A stretch of DNA of 64,000 nt, from assembly GCF_001637205.1 (NCBI RefSeq), contig NZ_LVJH01000017.1:62001-126000 (forward strand), given 5' to 3'. Each line of letters starts with the position of its first letter. Positions within the stretch are counted from its first letter, which is position 1. Positions 37,576 to 46,340 of this stretch are shown here, piece after piece. Source of the stretch: Paenibacillus glacialis (GTDB taxonomy: Bacteria; Bacillota; Bacilli; Paenibacillales; Paenibacillaceae). The notes under the pieces are model-generated. The model made no database searches, had not been told where the DNA came from, and saw only the letters and a program-made list of their open reading frames with translations. The position numbers and the translations under genes were made by a program.

Positions 37576-37786
37576 TCTATCCTTGATATTTGCATCCCTT
37601 ATTGTCCTAATCCTCTTGCTAGATTGGAAGGTTCTTCGGACCCTACCTCCTTCAAATCGCTGGATTGCTTGTTCTTTGTTTGTCTTAAGTCTCGGCATAT
37701 TTATGTACAACTTGAAATTCGACAGAAATATAAGTCCAACAGTATGGGTGGGGCAAATCATTAAGAAATGGGTGCCATTTGACTAA
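37568..37786 (+). CDS. Small two-helix membrane protein in the ger operon
   Basis: A 72-residue protein overlapping the end of the C-subunit gene by 8 bp, with GAGGAG 9 bp before ATG at 37568. Two hydrophobic helices (about 1-18 and 34-52) flank a short basic stretch. Position between the C and B receptor genes suggests a small accessory of the germinant receptor, comparable in size and placement to D-type subunits. The longer upstream reading of the frame is unlikely. Function is inferred from position only. Confidence 0.7.
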   Translation: MISLSLIFASLIVLILLLDWKVLRTLPPSNRWIACSLFVLSLGIFMYNLKFDRNISPTVWVGQIIKKWVPFD

Positions 37787-37812
37787 GGCAGAAGGATTTG
37801 GAGGGGATAGAT

Positions 37813-38877
37813 GTGAACAAAATAACGCCACGTCAGATCATTTTACTGGGTATCGTCTATATGTTACCATTTGTGATCAATGGGATTCGATCTATTTCGA
37901 TTGCCAAACAGCACACCTATGTAACTTATTTGATGGCAGCCATCCTATTTATGGGTGTTCTATGGATGTTATTACGGAGTGCAAAACGGTTTCCGGATCA
38001 AGACTTGTTTCAATCGCTAGTGAGTAGGTTTCCGGTGATTGGAAGAGGAGTTGGTTTTCTATATATATTGTTTTTCTTGTATATCCTAACACGCGATATT
38101 AGAATAATGGTCGACTATACACGTGTAGTATTACTACCGAATACACCGTTCATCGTTACTTCCCTATTGATCATAGCTACGGTTGTCTTCATTGTAAGGG
38201 GTGGACTGCGAACGTTGATCTCTTTGTCAGAGATCATGGGACCTATCGTGATTCTTGCGCTTTTTATCATGCTGATCATGTTGTTCAAAGATTTTCATCT
38301 GGAAAATATGATGCCTTTTTTTCATATGGATATCCCAGGGGTCAGTGAAGGGACTTGGCTCGTGATGTCGTCATCAGGCCAGATTATCATGCTACCACTC
38401 ATTATTTCCAGTAAGGACTATCGCTATCGTGATCCTCTTTATTCACTTGTCATAGGAACGCTGTTGATTGTTCTGGTTGTGTTGACGTTAATATTAGTGA
38501 TAGGAGTACCCCTGGCTGAAAGGCTTATGTATCCTAGTTATGAGTTGGTTAGGGAGATCAGAATCGCAGACTTCTTGGATAGGTTCGATCTTCTCTTCGT
38601 ATTACTTTGGTACCCTTTTATTCTCATTAATATGGCCATCAGCCTGTATGTTATATGTTATGGACTTAAGATTATGGTGCCTTCTGTTTCTGGAAAAATG
38701 ATGGCAGCACCGATTGGGTTACTGTCACTCTCATGTTCTGCGTGGTTCTTTCGCGATACAATTCAAATGTTGGACTTTAATCATCAGTGGGCGTGGATTG
38801 CCCTTGTATTCGAGATCATTATTCCAATCGGCATGTTTGTACTCCTTCGCCCACGTAAAACACCTCTGAAAAATTAA
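37813..38877 (+). CDS. Spore germination protein, GerB/APC-type permease (B subunit)
   Basis: A 354-residue membrane protein with ten predicted helices, the amino-acid-permease-like B subunit of a germinant receptor that binds the germinant. GTG at 37813 follows GGAGGGG (37800-37806); TTG at 37798 belongs to the RBS. Typical segments: RQIILLGIVYMLPFVING, LYILFFLYILTRDIRIMVDY, and LLWYPFILINMAISLYVICYG. Last gene of the operon. The 44-bp dispersed repeat lies 22 bp after its stop. Confidence 0.92.
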   Translation: MNKITPRQIILLGIVYMLPFVINGIRSISIAKQHTYVTYLMAAILFMGVLWMLLRSAKRFPDQDLFQSLVSRFPVIGRGVGFLYILFFLYILTRDIRIMVDYTRVVLLPNTPFIVTSLLIIATVVFIVRGGLRTLISLSEIMGPIVILALFIMLIMLFKDFHLENMMPFFHMDIPGVSEGTWLVMSSSGQIIMLPLIISSKDYRYRDPLYSLVIGTLLIVLVVLTLILVIGVPLAERLMYPSYELVREIRIADFLDRFDLLFVLLWYPFILINMAISLYVICYGLKIMVPSVSGKMMAAPIGLLSLSCSAWFFRDTIQMLDFNHQWAWIALVFEIIIPIGMFVLLRPRKTPLKN

Positions 38878-38899
38878 ACATTCAAGTATATAGATCGAG

Positions 38900-38943
38900 A
38901 ATGATTGAACTTGTGAGCGCAAACTTTAGTTCAATCTATGTAG
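38900..38943 (-). repeat. 44-bp dispersed repeat, copy A
   Basis: On the minus strand this is a 44-bp sequence differing at one base from 61673-61716 on the plus strand. It contains inverted ends GATTGAAC/GTTCAATC and an internal TTTGCGCTCACAA. It lies just past the gerB-type gene. Confidence 0.8.
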
Positions 38944-39047
38944 AAATATGATGAGTATGATACAATTGACAGACGGTCAGGCATGAATATATTGATATTT
39001 ATGTAACTCTACGTGCCTCCGCTAGAGATGATGAGGAGGAAACGAAG

Positions 39048-39890
39048 ATGGCTCAGAAGATGTATGGTAAAATTGTAGCATTAGCCGCTTCTCGCAAAGT
39101 AGCTGAAATGGGTAAGTTGATAGAGAACATGGGTGGTACACCCGTGTATCGTCCTGCACAAGGAACGGTATTTCTAGATGATGATATGATTCGAGAAGGT
39201 TTAACTTCATGGCTAGAGAGTCCACCGCAATGGGTAATCTTAACGACAGGTGTAGGAATCGAAGCCTTATTTGATATGGCTGAGAATATGGGGGTAGCAG
39301 ATAAGTTCCTAGAGGTCTTATCGGCATCATCTATTGCTGCAAGAGGTTACAAAACAGTGAATGCATTGAAAAAGCGTCATTTAACTCCTATCGTAAGGGA
39401 TGATGATGGTAGTAGTGAAGGACTTATTCGCTCTTTTGAGTCATATAATATACAAGGTGCTAGTGTGATCCTACAGCTTCATGGGGATTCAGCGTCGAAG
39501 CTTACAAAGTGGTTGGATGAACAAGAAGCAACAACGAGACAAATACTTCCCTATCGTCATGTTGCTCCAGAGGAACACCATTTAGAACAACTTACGAAGG
39601 ATATTGTGCAGTCTAACGTAGACGCTGTAACATTCACAAGTGCGCCGCAGTTCCGATTCTTAGCGGAGTATGCTCGTGTACATAATCAGCTTTCAGCAAT
39701 AATTGCTGCATTTGATGGTCCAGTAGTAGCAGTAGCTGTAGGGAAGATTACGGCTCAAGCTCTGAAAGAAGAAGGGGTTCAGCGCATTGTTGTACCGGAA
39801 GAAGAACGAATGGGTAGTATGATGGTCGCATTAGGACGTTATTTTGTTAGCCAATCGGATATTGAAGTGGCCTCTTCTGACGAAGAATAA
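39048..39890 (+). CDS. Uroporphyrinogen-III synthase family protein (HemD-like)
   Basis: A 280-residue two-domain protein of the HemD fold. TTGVGIEALFD (about 66-76) and VDAVTFTSAPQFRFLAEYAR (about 197-216), with VAVAVGKITAQALKEEGV near the C-terminus, match the family. It is not beside other haem genes, so it may be a second, non-essential copy or act in another pathway; many Paenibacillus have such orphans. GAGGAAACGAAG precedes the ATG. An imperfect AATGGT/ACCATT hairpin with a T run follows (39941-39970). Confidence 0.75.
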   Translation: MAQKMYGKIVALAASRKVAEMGKLIENMGGTPVYRPAQGTVFLDDDMIREGLTSWLESPPQWVILTTGVGIEALFDMAENMGVADKFLEVLSASSIAARGYKTVNALKKRHLTPIVRDDDGSSEGLIRSFESYNIQGASVILQLHGDSASKLTKWLDEQEATTRQILPYRHVAPEEHHLEQLTKDIVQSNVDAVTFTSAPQFRFLAEYARVHNQLSAIIAAFDGPVVAVAVGKITAQALKEEGVQRIVVPEEERMGSMMVALGRYFVSQSDIEVASSDEE

Positions 39891-39940
39891 AGTGCTAAAG
39901 ACGTAATGATATGCAGAAGCAAGTAAACAAGGTAGCTTTC

Positions 39941-39972
39941 AATGGTGCGGCCAAGGGGTTGTACCATTTTTA
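39941..39972 (+). terminator. Terminator after the HemD-like gene
   Basis: AATGGTGC (39941-39948) pairs with GTACCATT (39961-39968, one mismatch), then TTTTA. The rest of the gap to 40198 holds only a CTGTTG/CAACAG inverted repeat near 40138-40163 and an AGGAGG RBS. Confidence 0.5.
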
Positions 39973-40197
39973 GTTTCTTAAATGAAATGTCTAGATATTT
40001 TTTATTAAAGAGGTTTTTTATATCGCATGTTGAATGCTATTAACTACAGTATAGAATATCATGAGGCATGAGAATGCTAAGTATGGTAGTGGATGGAACT
40101 TGAAAGAGAATATGGAATTTAAGTAAGGGAGAATATGCTGTTGTTAGGATAGTACCCAACAGTTATTACCCTGGTCACATTTAGGAGGAATAAATAA

Positions 40198-40827
40198 ATG
40201 AATACGAATAAAAAATGCCTGCTATTAGGGGATTATACACACCCTAAATTTCATCCGTTGCAAGGGGTGGATACGCAGATTAGCCATATATTGAATGATG
40301 TAATGAGTGTGCAGTGTAGTGAGAATAAGAACATGCTGTTAGACAACAATATCCAACAATTTGATCTTTGTATCTCTTATATAGATTTGTGGGATGAAAA
40401 AGTATCTCCACAGCAAACAGCCGGTTTAATGTCATATGTTAGTCATGGCGGAGGGTTGCTGGTTATTCATAATGGCATTTCGCTTGGCGGTAGATACGAG
40501 TTAGCTCAGTTAATGGGGGGCAAGTTTATCGGTCATCCGACGTATCAACCCTTATCTTTCCGCACGAGTGGTGAGCATGCGATAACCAAAGGTGTGCAAC
40601 CTTTTGAAATGGAAGAAGAACCATTCCAATTTGAATTGGATACCTTCACGGAGAAGAAGATCTTGTTGGAGTATCAGTTGGAGGACAAGTGGTATCCTGC
40701 AGCTTGGAGTCATACGTATGGTCTTGGCCGCGTAACAGTTCTGATGCCTGGGCACCATGAACCTTCATTTAGACAACCTGCATTACGTCAATTTATTCAC
40801 CAAGCAGCACTTTGGACTTCTCGATAA
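40198..40827 (+). CDS. ThuA-like domain protein
   Basis: A 209-residue protein of the ThuA/class I amidotransferase-like fold. Visible pieces are CLLLGDYTHPKFHP at the N-terminus, SHGGGLLVIHNGISLGGRYE (about 82-101), YQPLSFRTSGEHAITKGVQP and GRVTVLMPGHHEPSFRQPAL. ThuA proteins act in trehalose or related sugar use, but this one stands apart from sugar genes. AGGAGG precedes the ATG. Its stop is 19 bp before the phasin-like gene, so the three genes to 42834 may be one transcript. Confidence 0.8.
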   Translation: MNTNKKCLLLGDYTHPKFHPLQGVDTQISHILNDVMSVQCSENKNMLLDNNIQQFDLCISYIDLWDEKVSPQQTAGLMSYVSHGGGLLVIHNGISLGGRYELAQLMGGKFIGHPTYQPLSFRTSGEHAITKGVQPFEMEEEPFQFELDTFTEKKILLEYQLEDKWYPAAWSHTYGLGRVTVLMPGHHEPSFRQPALRQFIHQAALWTSR

Positions 40828-40846
40828 TAATAAGGAGGTAATAAAC

Positions 40847-41164
40847 ATGAGTGATCTGTTTAAGAAAGCCGTTTCTTTAGGATTAGGTCTTACCATGGTT
40901 AGCAAGGAGAAAGTTGAGAAAATCGTGGATGATCTCGTGACACGTGGCGAACTTGCACCGGAAGAATCCAAAGCATTGGTTAATCGTCTTATTGAACGGG
41001 GAGAGGTCGAACAAGGTCAGTTCAAGACTCTCATCCATGAGCAAGTGAACCGTATTCTAAAGGAACTTCATGTGCCGACTGCAAATGATCTACTTAACCT
41101 TGAACAGCGTATTGCTGCATTAGAAAGTAGAATCGTGGAATTGGAATCACCGAAGGTTGAATAA
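40847..41164 (+). CDS. Phasin-like / PHA-granule-type helical protein
   Basis: A 105-residue, mostly helical protein with a C-terminal coiled coil (NLEQRIAALESRIVELE). MSDLFKKAVSLGLGLTMVSK and VEKIVDDLVTRGELAPEESK match the phasin-like family often placed before ABC1 kinases. ATG at 40847 has AAGGAGG upstream; a longer reading to 40757 overlaps the ThuA gene and is rejected. The stop overlaps the next start (TAATG). The partnership with the ABC1 kinase is inferred from coupling. Confidence 0.8.
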   Translation: MSDLFKKAVSLGLGLTMVSKEKVEKIVDDLVTRGELAPEESKALVNRLIERGEVEQGQFKTLIHEQVNRILKELHVPTANDLLNLEQRIAALESRIVELESPKVE

Positions 41165-42834
41165 TGGCTGCACGTATTAGTCATACCGGACGTTACCGTG
41201 AAATTGCTATGGCGCTTATGCGTCATGGCTTTGGTTATATGGTGGAAGAACTTGAACTGTTCCAAGTTCTTACGCTTCCTCGTCGCTGGATCACTCATGA
41301 ATCACTCGAGACTAAATCGATAGGAGAGCGGATTCGCCATGTTCTGGAGGATCTAGGTCCTACGTTTATCAAGCTTGGCCAATTAGCAAGTACTCGTTCT
41401 GATCTTTTGCCTGATGCGATCATTCAGGAACTGGTAAAGCTTCAAGATCAGGTGCCGGCTTTCTCATCGGAGACGGCTCGAGGCATTCTTGAACAAGAAT
41501 TAGATGTAGCGATTAAAGATGCTTTCTCTTGGTTCGAAGATACCCCCATTGCGGCAGCATCGATTGGGCAAGTCCACATGGGTAAGTTAAGAACAGGTGA
41601 GACTGTAGCGGTCAAAATCCAGCGTCCCGGCGTTGTGAAGATGGTCAGCCGTGATCTTGATATTATTAGTGGACTAGCAGTTATGATTGAGAAACGTTGG
41701 GAGTGGGCGCAGCAATACCAATTGACCCGTATCGTTGCGGAATTATCCAAGTCAATATTGGCAGAATTAGATTACAGTCAGGAAGCACGCAATACGGAGA
41801 AGATTTCGTTGCAATTCCAGACCGATCGACATATCTATATTCCTCGGATATATTGGGAGTTTACCTCTTCACGTGTACTTACAATGGAGTATATAGATGG
41901 TATTATGTTAAGTCGTCGTGATCAGTTGCTGGATAATGGTTATAACCTTAAGGAAATTGCTGAACGTGTTACAAACGGTATGCTACACCAAATTTTCATC
42001 GAAGGATTCTTTCATGGCGACCCTCATCCAGGAAACCTTTTGGTCCGAAAAGATGGGAGCATTGCTTTCATTGACTTTGGAATGGTAGGCCGTTTAAGCG
42101 CGGATATGAAAGATCAGTTATCTGCTCTTATTATCGCATTAATGAGGAAAAATACAGACGGTATGGTGCGTGCTATTCTAAAGTTAGGATTATTCCCAGT
42201 AGAAGGAGATATCTCCTTACTACGAGCTGATCTAGATCGATTGAGGGACGAATACTACGACATTCCTTTCTCGGAACTGAGTATGGGAAAGGCTCTGAAC
42301 GACCTGTTCGGAGTTGCTCGACATCATCAGATTGTTATTCCTCCTGATTTGACGCTTCTAGGCAAATCTTTATTGACCTTAGAAGGTGTGATGGAGAAGT
42401 TGGATCCTTCACTAAGTATTATTGATATGGCTGAACCTTTTGGGAAGAAGTTATTGAAAGAAAGATTCAGTGCGGAGCGCCTACAGAAGAAATTTATTGG
42501 GGGAGTAACCGGATTGCTTGAGGGAATGTTGGAACTTCCTGGTCAAGCACGCCAGCTGTCATCCCTTATCAGTAAAGGAAAGCTGAAGGTCGAGATTAGT
42601 GTGCCTGAGCTGCAATCTTTAATGCGTAAGATGGATCAAATCAGTAATAGGCTCTCGATGAGCATTGTATTACTGGCCTTCAGCATTATTATGGTTGGAC
42701 TTATTATCGGTTCTGCAATGAATAATCAATCCTCCATATTATGGCAACTTCCTGTGATTGGTCTTGGATTTATAGTCGCATTACTTATGGTAGTGTGGTT
42801 GTTGTACGGGATCTTCAAGTCTGGAAGGTTTTAG
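41164..42834 (+). CDS. ABC1/UbiB-AarF family atypical kinase
   Basis: A 556-residue member of the UbiB/ABC1 family. The KxGQ motif is in FIKLGQLASTRSDLLP (about 66-81), the ATP lysine in VAVKIQRPGV, the catalytic loop in HGDPHPGNLL and the metal loop in FIDFGMVGRL. Two C-terminal helices (about 505-550) anchor it in the membrane. The family supports isoprenoid quinone or lipid homeostasis. It starts in the stop codon of the phasin-like gene, so the two are coupled. Confidence 0.92.
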   Translation: MAARISHTGRYREIAMALMRHGFGYMVEELELFQVLTLPRRWITHESLETKSIGERIRHVLEDLGPTFIKLGQLASTRSDLLPDAIIQELVKLQDQVPAFSSETARGILEQELDVAIKDAFSWFEDTPIAAASIGQVHMGKLRTGETVAVKIQRPGVVKMVSRDLDIISGLAVMIEKRWEWAQQYQLTRIVAELSKSILAELDYSQEARNTEKISLQFQTDRHIYIPRIYWEFTSSRVLTMEYIDGIMLSRRDQLLDNGYNLKEIAERVTNGMLHQIFIEGFFHGDPHPGNLLVRKDGSIAFIDFGMVGRLSADMKDQLSALIIALMRKNTDGMVRAILKLGLFPVEGDISLLRADLDRLRDEYYDIPFSELSMGKALNDLFGVARHHQIVIPPDLTLLGKSLLTLEGVMEKLDPSLSIIDMAEPFGKKLLKERFSAERLQKKFIGGVTGLLEGMLELPGQARQLSSLISKGKLKVEISVPELQSLMRKMDQISNRLSMSIVLLAFSIIMVGLIIGSAMNNQSSILWQLPVIGLGFIVALLMVVWLLYGIFKSGRF

Positions 42835-42895
42835 TATGAAGGATGCCATCTTCCATACGAAATGTTAAGTTTTAACGAATCTTTTGCTTTGTTGT

Positions 42896-42948
42896 CAAGT
42901 AGAAACGGCTTCGCTGTCCACTAGGGGCGGTGAAGCCGTTTCTACTTG
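42896..42948. terminator. 17-bp perfect hairpin after the ABC1 kinase gene
   Basis: CAAGTAGAAACGGCTTC (42896-42912) pairs exactly with 42932-42948. No T tract follows. The next 280 bases up to the helicase gene hold no gene; they would be its promoter and long leader, in which I see no defined structure. Confidence 0.5.
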
Positions 42949-43231
42949 CGTGCTGTCGTGTTACAATGGGGATTAGATTCTATAAGACGTATTTATCCGT
43001 CGATGAAGGCGTTATGTTTTTTTGTGCAGTTTCCGTATGGATTACACAGCAATTGATGATACTTCCTACAAAGAGTTATCGATGGATGATGAGGGTGTAA
43101 CTTAAGGCACGAAGGGCTACGTTATTTGATTGGTGTGGCGGTTTGTATGAATTAGTGACGGACGGCCAAACCAGGTGCACTTGGGTTTTCAATCTGTCAT
43201 ATAAAAATAAAATTAAAACGAGGTGAAAGAT

Positions 43232-44977
43232 TTGCCCAAATTTCAAGACTTAGGCATTTCGAGCGAATTAGATAAAGTGATTTACAATCAAGGTATTATT
43301 GAACCAACCCCTGTACAACGTGAAGCGATTCCGTTGCTTCTAGCAGGACGAGATGTTATTGCGCGGGCTCGTACAGGAACAGGCAAGACGCTAGCGTTCT
43401 TATTGCCTATCATGATGAAGATAGACGTGAACCGTCAGTTTCCTCAGGCGTTAATTGTTGCTCCAACACGTGAATTGGCTCTACAAATCACGGAAGAAGC
43501 ACGTAAGTTGGCACGGAACACAGAGGTTAAAATCCTCGCTGTGTACGGTGGACAGGATGTTGACAAACAACTTCGCAAGCTTGAAGGCGGACGTCATCTT
43601 ATTATTGGTACACCAGGTCGTTTGTTAGATCATCTAGGACGCGGTACGCTTGATCTTGGTGGAGTGAAGATGTTAGTGCTAGATGAAGCGGATCAAATGC
43701 TTCATATGGGCTTCTTGAACGATGTTGAGACGTTGATTCAAGCGCTTCCGTATCGTCGTCAGACGATGTTGTTCTCAGCAACGATGCCTTCTGAGATCAA
43801 GAGAATCGCAGGCGCTTATACAACGGATGCCGAAGATATTATTATTAAGGGTGAGAATTCACTTGTTCCACTTGAACATATTCGTCAAGTTGTTATCGAA
43901 TGTTCTGATCGAAACAAGCAAGAAGCACTATTTAGCATGATTAATGAATATAATCCGTATTTGGCTCTTGTATTCTGTCGTACGAAACGTCGTGCGAAGA
44001 TGCTTAATGAGGCACTTCGAGAAAATGGATATAATTCGGATGAACTTCACGGGGATCTTTCTCAGGCGAAGAGAGAAGGCGTGATGAAGAAATTCCGTGA
44101 AGCGAAGTTACATGTTCTAGTAGCTACGGATGTAGCAGCACGTGGGTTGGATGTTGAGGGTATTACACATGTATTCAACTACGATATCCCACATGATGTA
44201 GAAAGTTATATTCACCGGATTGGTCGTACGGGTCGTGCGGGCGACAAGGGACTCGCTATTACGCTTGCTGATCCTAAAGATAAGCCGGAAGTTCAACGCA
44301 TAGAGCTTGAAATCAAACATAAAATCGAAAAGCTACGTTATGAGAATCATAGTGGCAAGAGTGAATTTAAGAAGATGAATGTATCCAGTGCTGCGGGTCA
44401 AGCATCAAGAGGGAAACGTGATGGTGGCGATCTAAGCAGTCGTGGACAGTCTTCGGGTCGTAAACAGACTTCTGGTTGGCAGAATAAAGATGGTGGTAAT
44501 CGTAGAGGTAGTGGACGCGGAGGAAGTGGAGCTGGAGGCGAAGGTCGTGGAAGTTCACGCGGAGGCGAAGCTCGCGAAGGAAGTACATTCGGAGGCGCAG
44601 CCCGTGGTGGAAATGGCCGCGGAGGCGAAGCTCGCGGGGGAAGTACATTCGGAGGCGCAGCCCGTGGTGGAAATGGACGCGGAGGCGAAGCTCGCGAAGG
44701 AAGTACATTCGGAGGCGCAGCCCGTGGTGGAAATGGCCGCGGAGGCGAAGCTCGCGGGGGAAGTACATTCGGAGGCGCAGCCCGTGGTGGAAATGGCCGC
44801 GGAGGCGAAGCTCGCGGAGGTAGTTCATTCGGTGGCGGATCCCGTGCTGGAAGTGCACGAGGTGGTGAGGCTCGCGGAGGAAGTACGCGCGGAGGTAATT
44901 CAAGCGGGTCATCTGCTGGGCGTTCCAGTAGCCGGAGTTCAAATGGTGGAAGTAAGGGGTATTCGCGTAAGAAATAA
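43232..44977 (+). CDS. DEAD-box RNA helicase with RGG-repeat tail
   Basis: A 581-residue ATP-dependent RNA helicase of the CshA/DeaD type. Motifs: Q-motif PTPVQREAIP, Walker A ARTGTGKT, VLDEADQML, SAT in FSATMPSE, and RIGRTGRAG. The C-terminal 200 residues are low complexity: six 20-residue units of GGEARxGSTFGGAARGGNGR type, an RGG-box RNA-binding tail. TTG at 43232 follows GAGGTGA at good spacing; GTG at 43223 lies inside that SD. Likely helps cold-shock RNA unwinding and mRNA decay. A strong terminator follows. Confidence 0.92.
   Translation: MPKFQDLGISSELDKVIYNQGIIEPTPVQREAIPLLLAGRDVIARARTGTGKTLAFLLPIMMKIDVNRQFPQALIVAPTRELALQITEEARKLARNTEVKILAVYGGQDVDKQLRKLEGGRHLIIGTPGRLLDHLGRGTLDLGGVKMLVLDEADQMLHMGFLNDVETLIQALPYRRQTMLFSATMPSEIKRIAGAYTTDAEDIIIKGENSLVPLEHIRQVVIECSDRNKQEALFSMINEYNPYLALVFCRTKRRAKMLNEALRENGYNSDELHGDLSQAKREGVMKKFREAKLHVLVATDVAARGLDVEGITHVFNYDIPHDVESYIHRIGRTGRAGDKGLAITLADPKDKPEVQRIELEIKHKIEKLRYENHSGKSEFKKMNVSSAAGQASRGKRDGGDLSSRGQSSGRKQTSGWQNKDGGNRRGSGRGGSGAGGEGRGSSRGGEAREGSTFGGAARGGNGRGGEARGGSTFGGAARGGNGRGGEAREGSTFGGAARGGNGRGGEARGGSTFGGAARGGNGRGGEARGGSSFGGGSRAGSARGGEARGGSTRGGNSSGSSAGRSSSRSSNGGSKGYSRKK
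44561..44880 (+). repeat. 60-bp tandem repeat encoding RGG units
   Basis: Four near-identical 60-bp units from 44561 to 44800 plus degenerate units to about 44880, in frame with the helicase. Units 1 and 3 are identical; units 2 and 4 differ by one base, so a 120-bp block has been duplicated recently. Confidence 0.95.
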
Positions 44978-44991
44978 GAAAGTTGTAATTT

Positions 44992-45025
44992 AAAGGAGAG
45001 GGGTCTAAAAGCCCCTCTCCTTTTT
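44992..45025. terminator. Terminator after the DEAD-box helicase gene
   Basis: AAAGGAGAGGGG (44992-45003) pairs with CCCCTCTCCTTT (45012-45023) and ends in a T run. Confidence 0.9.
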
Positions 45026-45084
45026 GTATGTTAGAATGTGTGGTTTCTCTTGAATGATCAATAGGTGGGCCTTCTTGGACCATA

Positions 45085-45447
45085 TTAACTATCAAGAACC
45101 TTGCTGATGGCTTCAATAATCCGTTCTTCTTGAATAGGTTTTACAATGAAATCCTTTGCACCTGCTCGAATGGATTCGGTAATCATGGATTGTTGACCCA
45201 AAGCAGAACAGATGAGAACTTTAGCCTTCGGATCAATCTTTAATATCTCCTTGAGGGCTGTGACCCCGCTCATCCTAGGCATGTTGATATCCATGGTGAC
45301 CAAATCTGGACGTAGTTCAGAATATTTCAAGACAGCATCATAACCATTTTCCGCCTCTGCAATTACAACGTGCCCCATACTTGTGATCAGTTCTTTTAAT
45401 ATCAGTCGCATAAATTGAGAATCGTCAACTACGATAATATTTGCCAT
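45085..45447 (-). CDS. CheY-like single-domain response regulator
   Basis: A 120-residue receiver domain with the phosphorylation site Asp53 in VTMDINMP, acidic pair Asp8-Asp9 in VVDDSQ, and conserved Lys in FIVKPI. ATG at 45447 follows CGGAGGAATTAGC; the longer frame to 45492 lacks an RBS. It resembles chemotaxis CheY, but no kinase or chemotaxis gene is near, so the partner lies elsewhere. Convergent with the DEAD-box gene. Confidence 0.9.
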   Translation of the reverse strand: MANIIVVDDSQFMRLILKELITSMGHVVIAEAENGYDAVLKYSELRPDLVTMDINMPRMSGVTALKEILKIDPKAKVLICSALGQQSMITESIRAGAKDFIVKPIQEERIIEAISKVLDS

Positions 45448-45657
45448 GCTAATTCCTCCGTATTGAAACAAAATGAAATCATATATATACAATGGACAGA
45501 TAGGAATGCTAACTAATTTTATATCGACATTGTTGCCCTTTTTGTGAAGGTGATGGACGATATATCGCTGATATTAAATCAATTCTGAGGGATATGAATT
45601 GAAGAAGGAGTAAATGCTAATTCTTAATGATGTAGTCAAATTTAAAGGAGGCATCCC

Positions 45658-46017
45658 ATGTCCGAGCATAATCACGTAGTGAATAAAGATGGAGCATTAG
45701 ATATGACTAAAGTGGATGACGTCTTAAACAGGATCAGTGAGAGTCGTAAGGATGGCATTCTCTGTGATTTTGAATTGTTCCAGAACTACTTAAGTAAAAG
45801 AATTAATCTTGGAAAATCTATAGGCCTCAGTGATGAGCAACTAGTAAATATGGCTCAGAAAATCGCTGGTTATTTATCAGATAATGAAGAACCACGTAAT
45901 CGTGAAGAGAAACTTTTGCAGGAACTTTGGAAGGTTGGCACGTTGGCAGAGCGACATAGTTTGTCCCACTTATTAGTGAAGTTGGCTCAGTCCTCAACCC
46001 CTCAACTATTACAATGA
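45658..46017 (+). CDS. DUF3243 family protein (YmfJ-like)
   Basis: A 119-residue soluble protein. The C-terminal 90 residues match DUF3243: VLNRISESRKDGILCDFELF, YLSKRINLGKSIGLSDEQLV and EEKLLQELWKVGTLAERHSL. The first 18 residues are variable. AAAGGAGGC precedes the ATG. Family function is unknown; in B. subtilis ymfJ is a small conserved gene. Followed by a strong terminator; the rest of the gap to 46341 holds only a tandem TCATTAGCTA (46141-46160) and no gene. Confidence 0.85.
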   Translation: MSEHNHVVNKDGALDMTKVDDVLNRISESRKDGILCDFELFQNYLSKRINLGKSIGLSDEQLVNMAQKIAGYLSDNEEPRNREEKLLQELWKVGTLAERHSLSHLLVKLAQSSTPQLLQ

Positions 46018-46096
46018 CGGATTACATAGAATGAATAAAGTGAGATTATAGGTGCATAACCTTGGAATTATAGAACAAACTGTATACGAATATATA

Positions 46097-46132
46097 ATAA
46101 AACGTAGCCTCGTATTTCAGGCTACGTTTTAT
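46097..46132. terminator. Terminator after the DUF3243 gene
   Basis: ATAAAACGTAGCCT (46097-46110) pairs with AGGCTACGTTTTAT (46119-46132), an 8-base loop, then TTGG. Confidence 0.9.
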
Positions 46133-46340
46133 TTGGTTAATCATTAGCTATCATTAGCTATATAGAATCCACTTAGTTGTGATATTAATTTCGATTAATT
46201 CCTCCGTTGTGTGGGATGTTTCTTACTATTAGGATCCATTGCGATCTGGCTTCTTGCTATGATCTACGGAAGTTGTATTGCAGGGAGTCACTTCATATGA
46301 TAAATTCTAACTATCGGTAAGTAAATGAATATGGAGTTGA

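Noticed and set aside
38731..38922. Minus-strand ORF beginning MRSQVQSFS
   Set aside because: Starts inside the dispersed repeat and runs antisense to the germination B gene.
44561..44880. CRISPR-like repetition
   Set aside because: Units are contiguous, coding and without spacers.
44367..45116. Minus-strand 249-codon ORF and plus-strand 183-codon ORF (44442-44993) over the helicase tail
   Set aside because: Produced by the 60-bp repeat, whose period is a multiple of three, so all frames repeat without stops.
46141..46160. Tandem TCATTAGCTA
   Set aside because: Only two short copies in AT-rich spacer, no structure or gene link.
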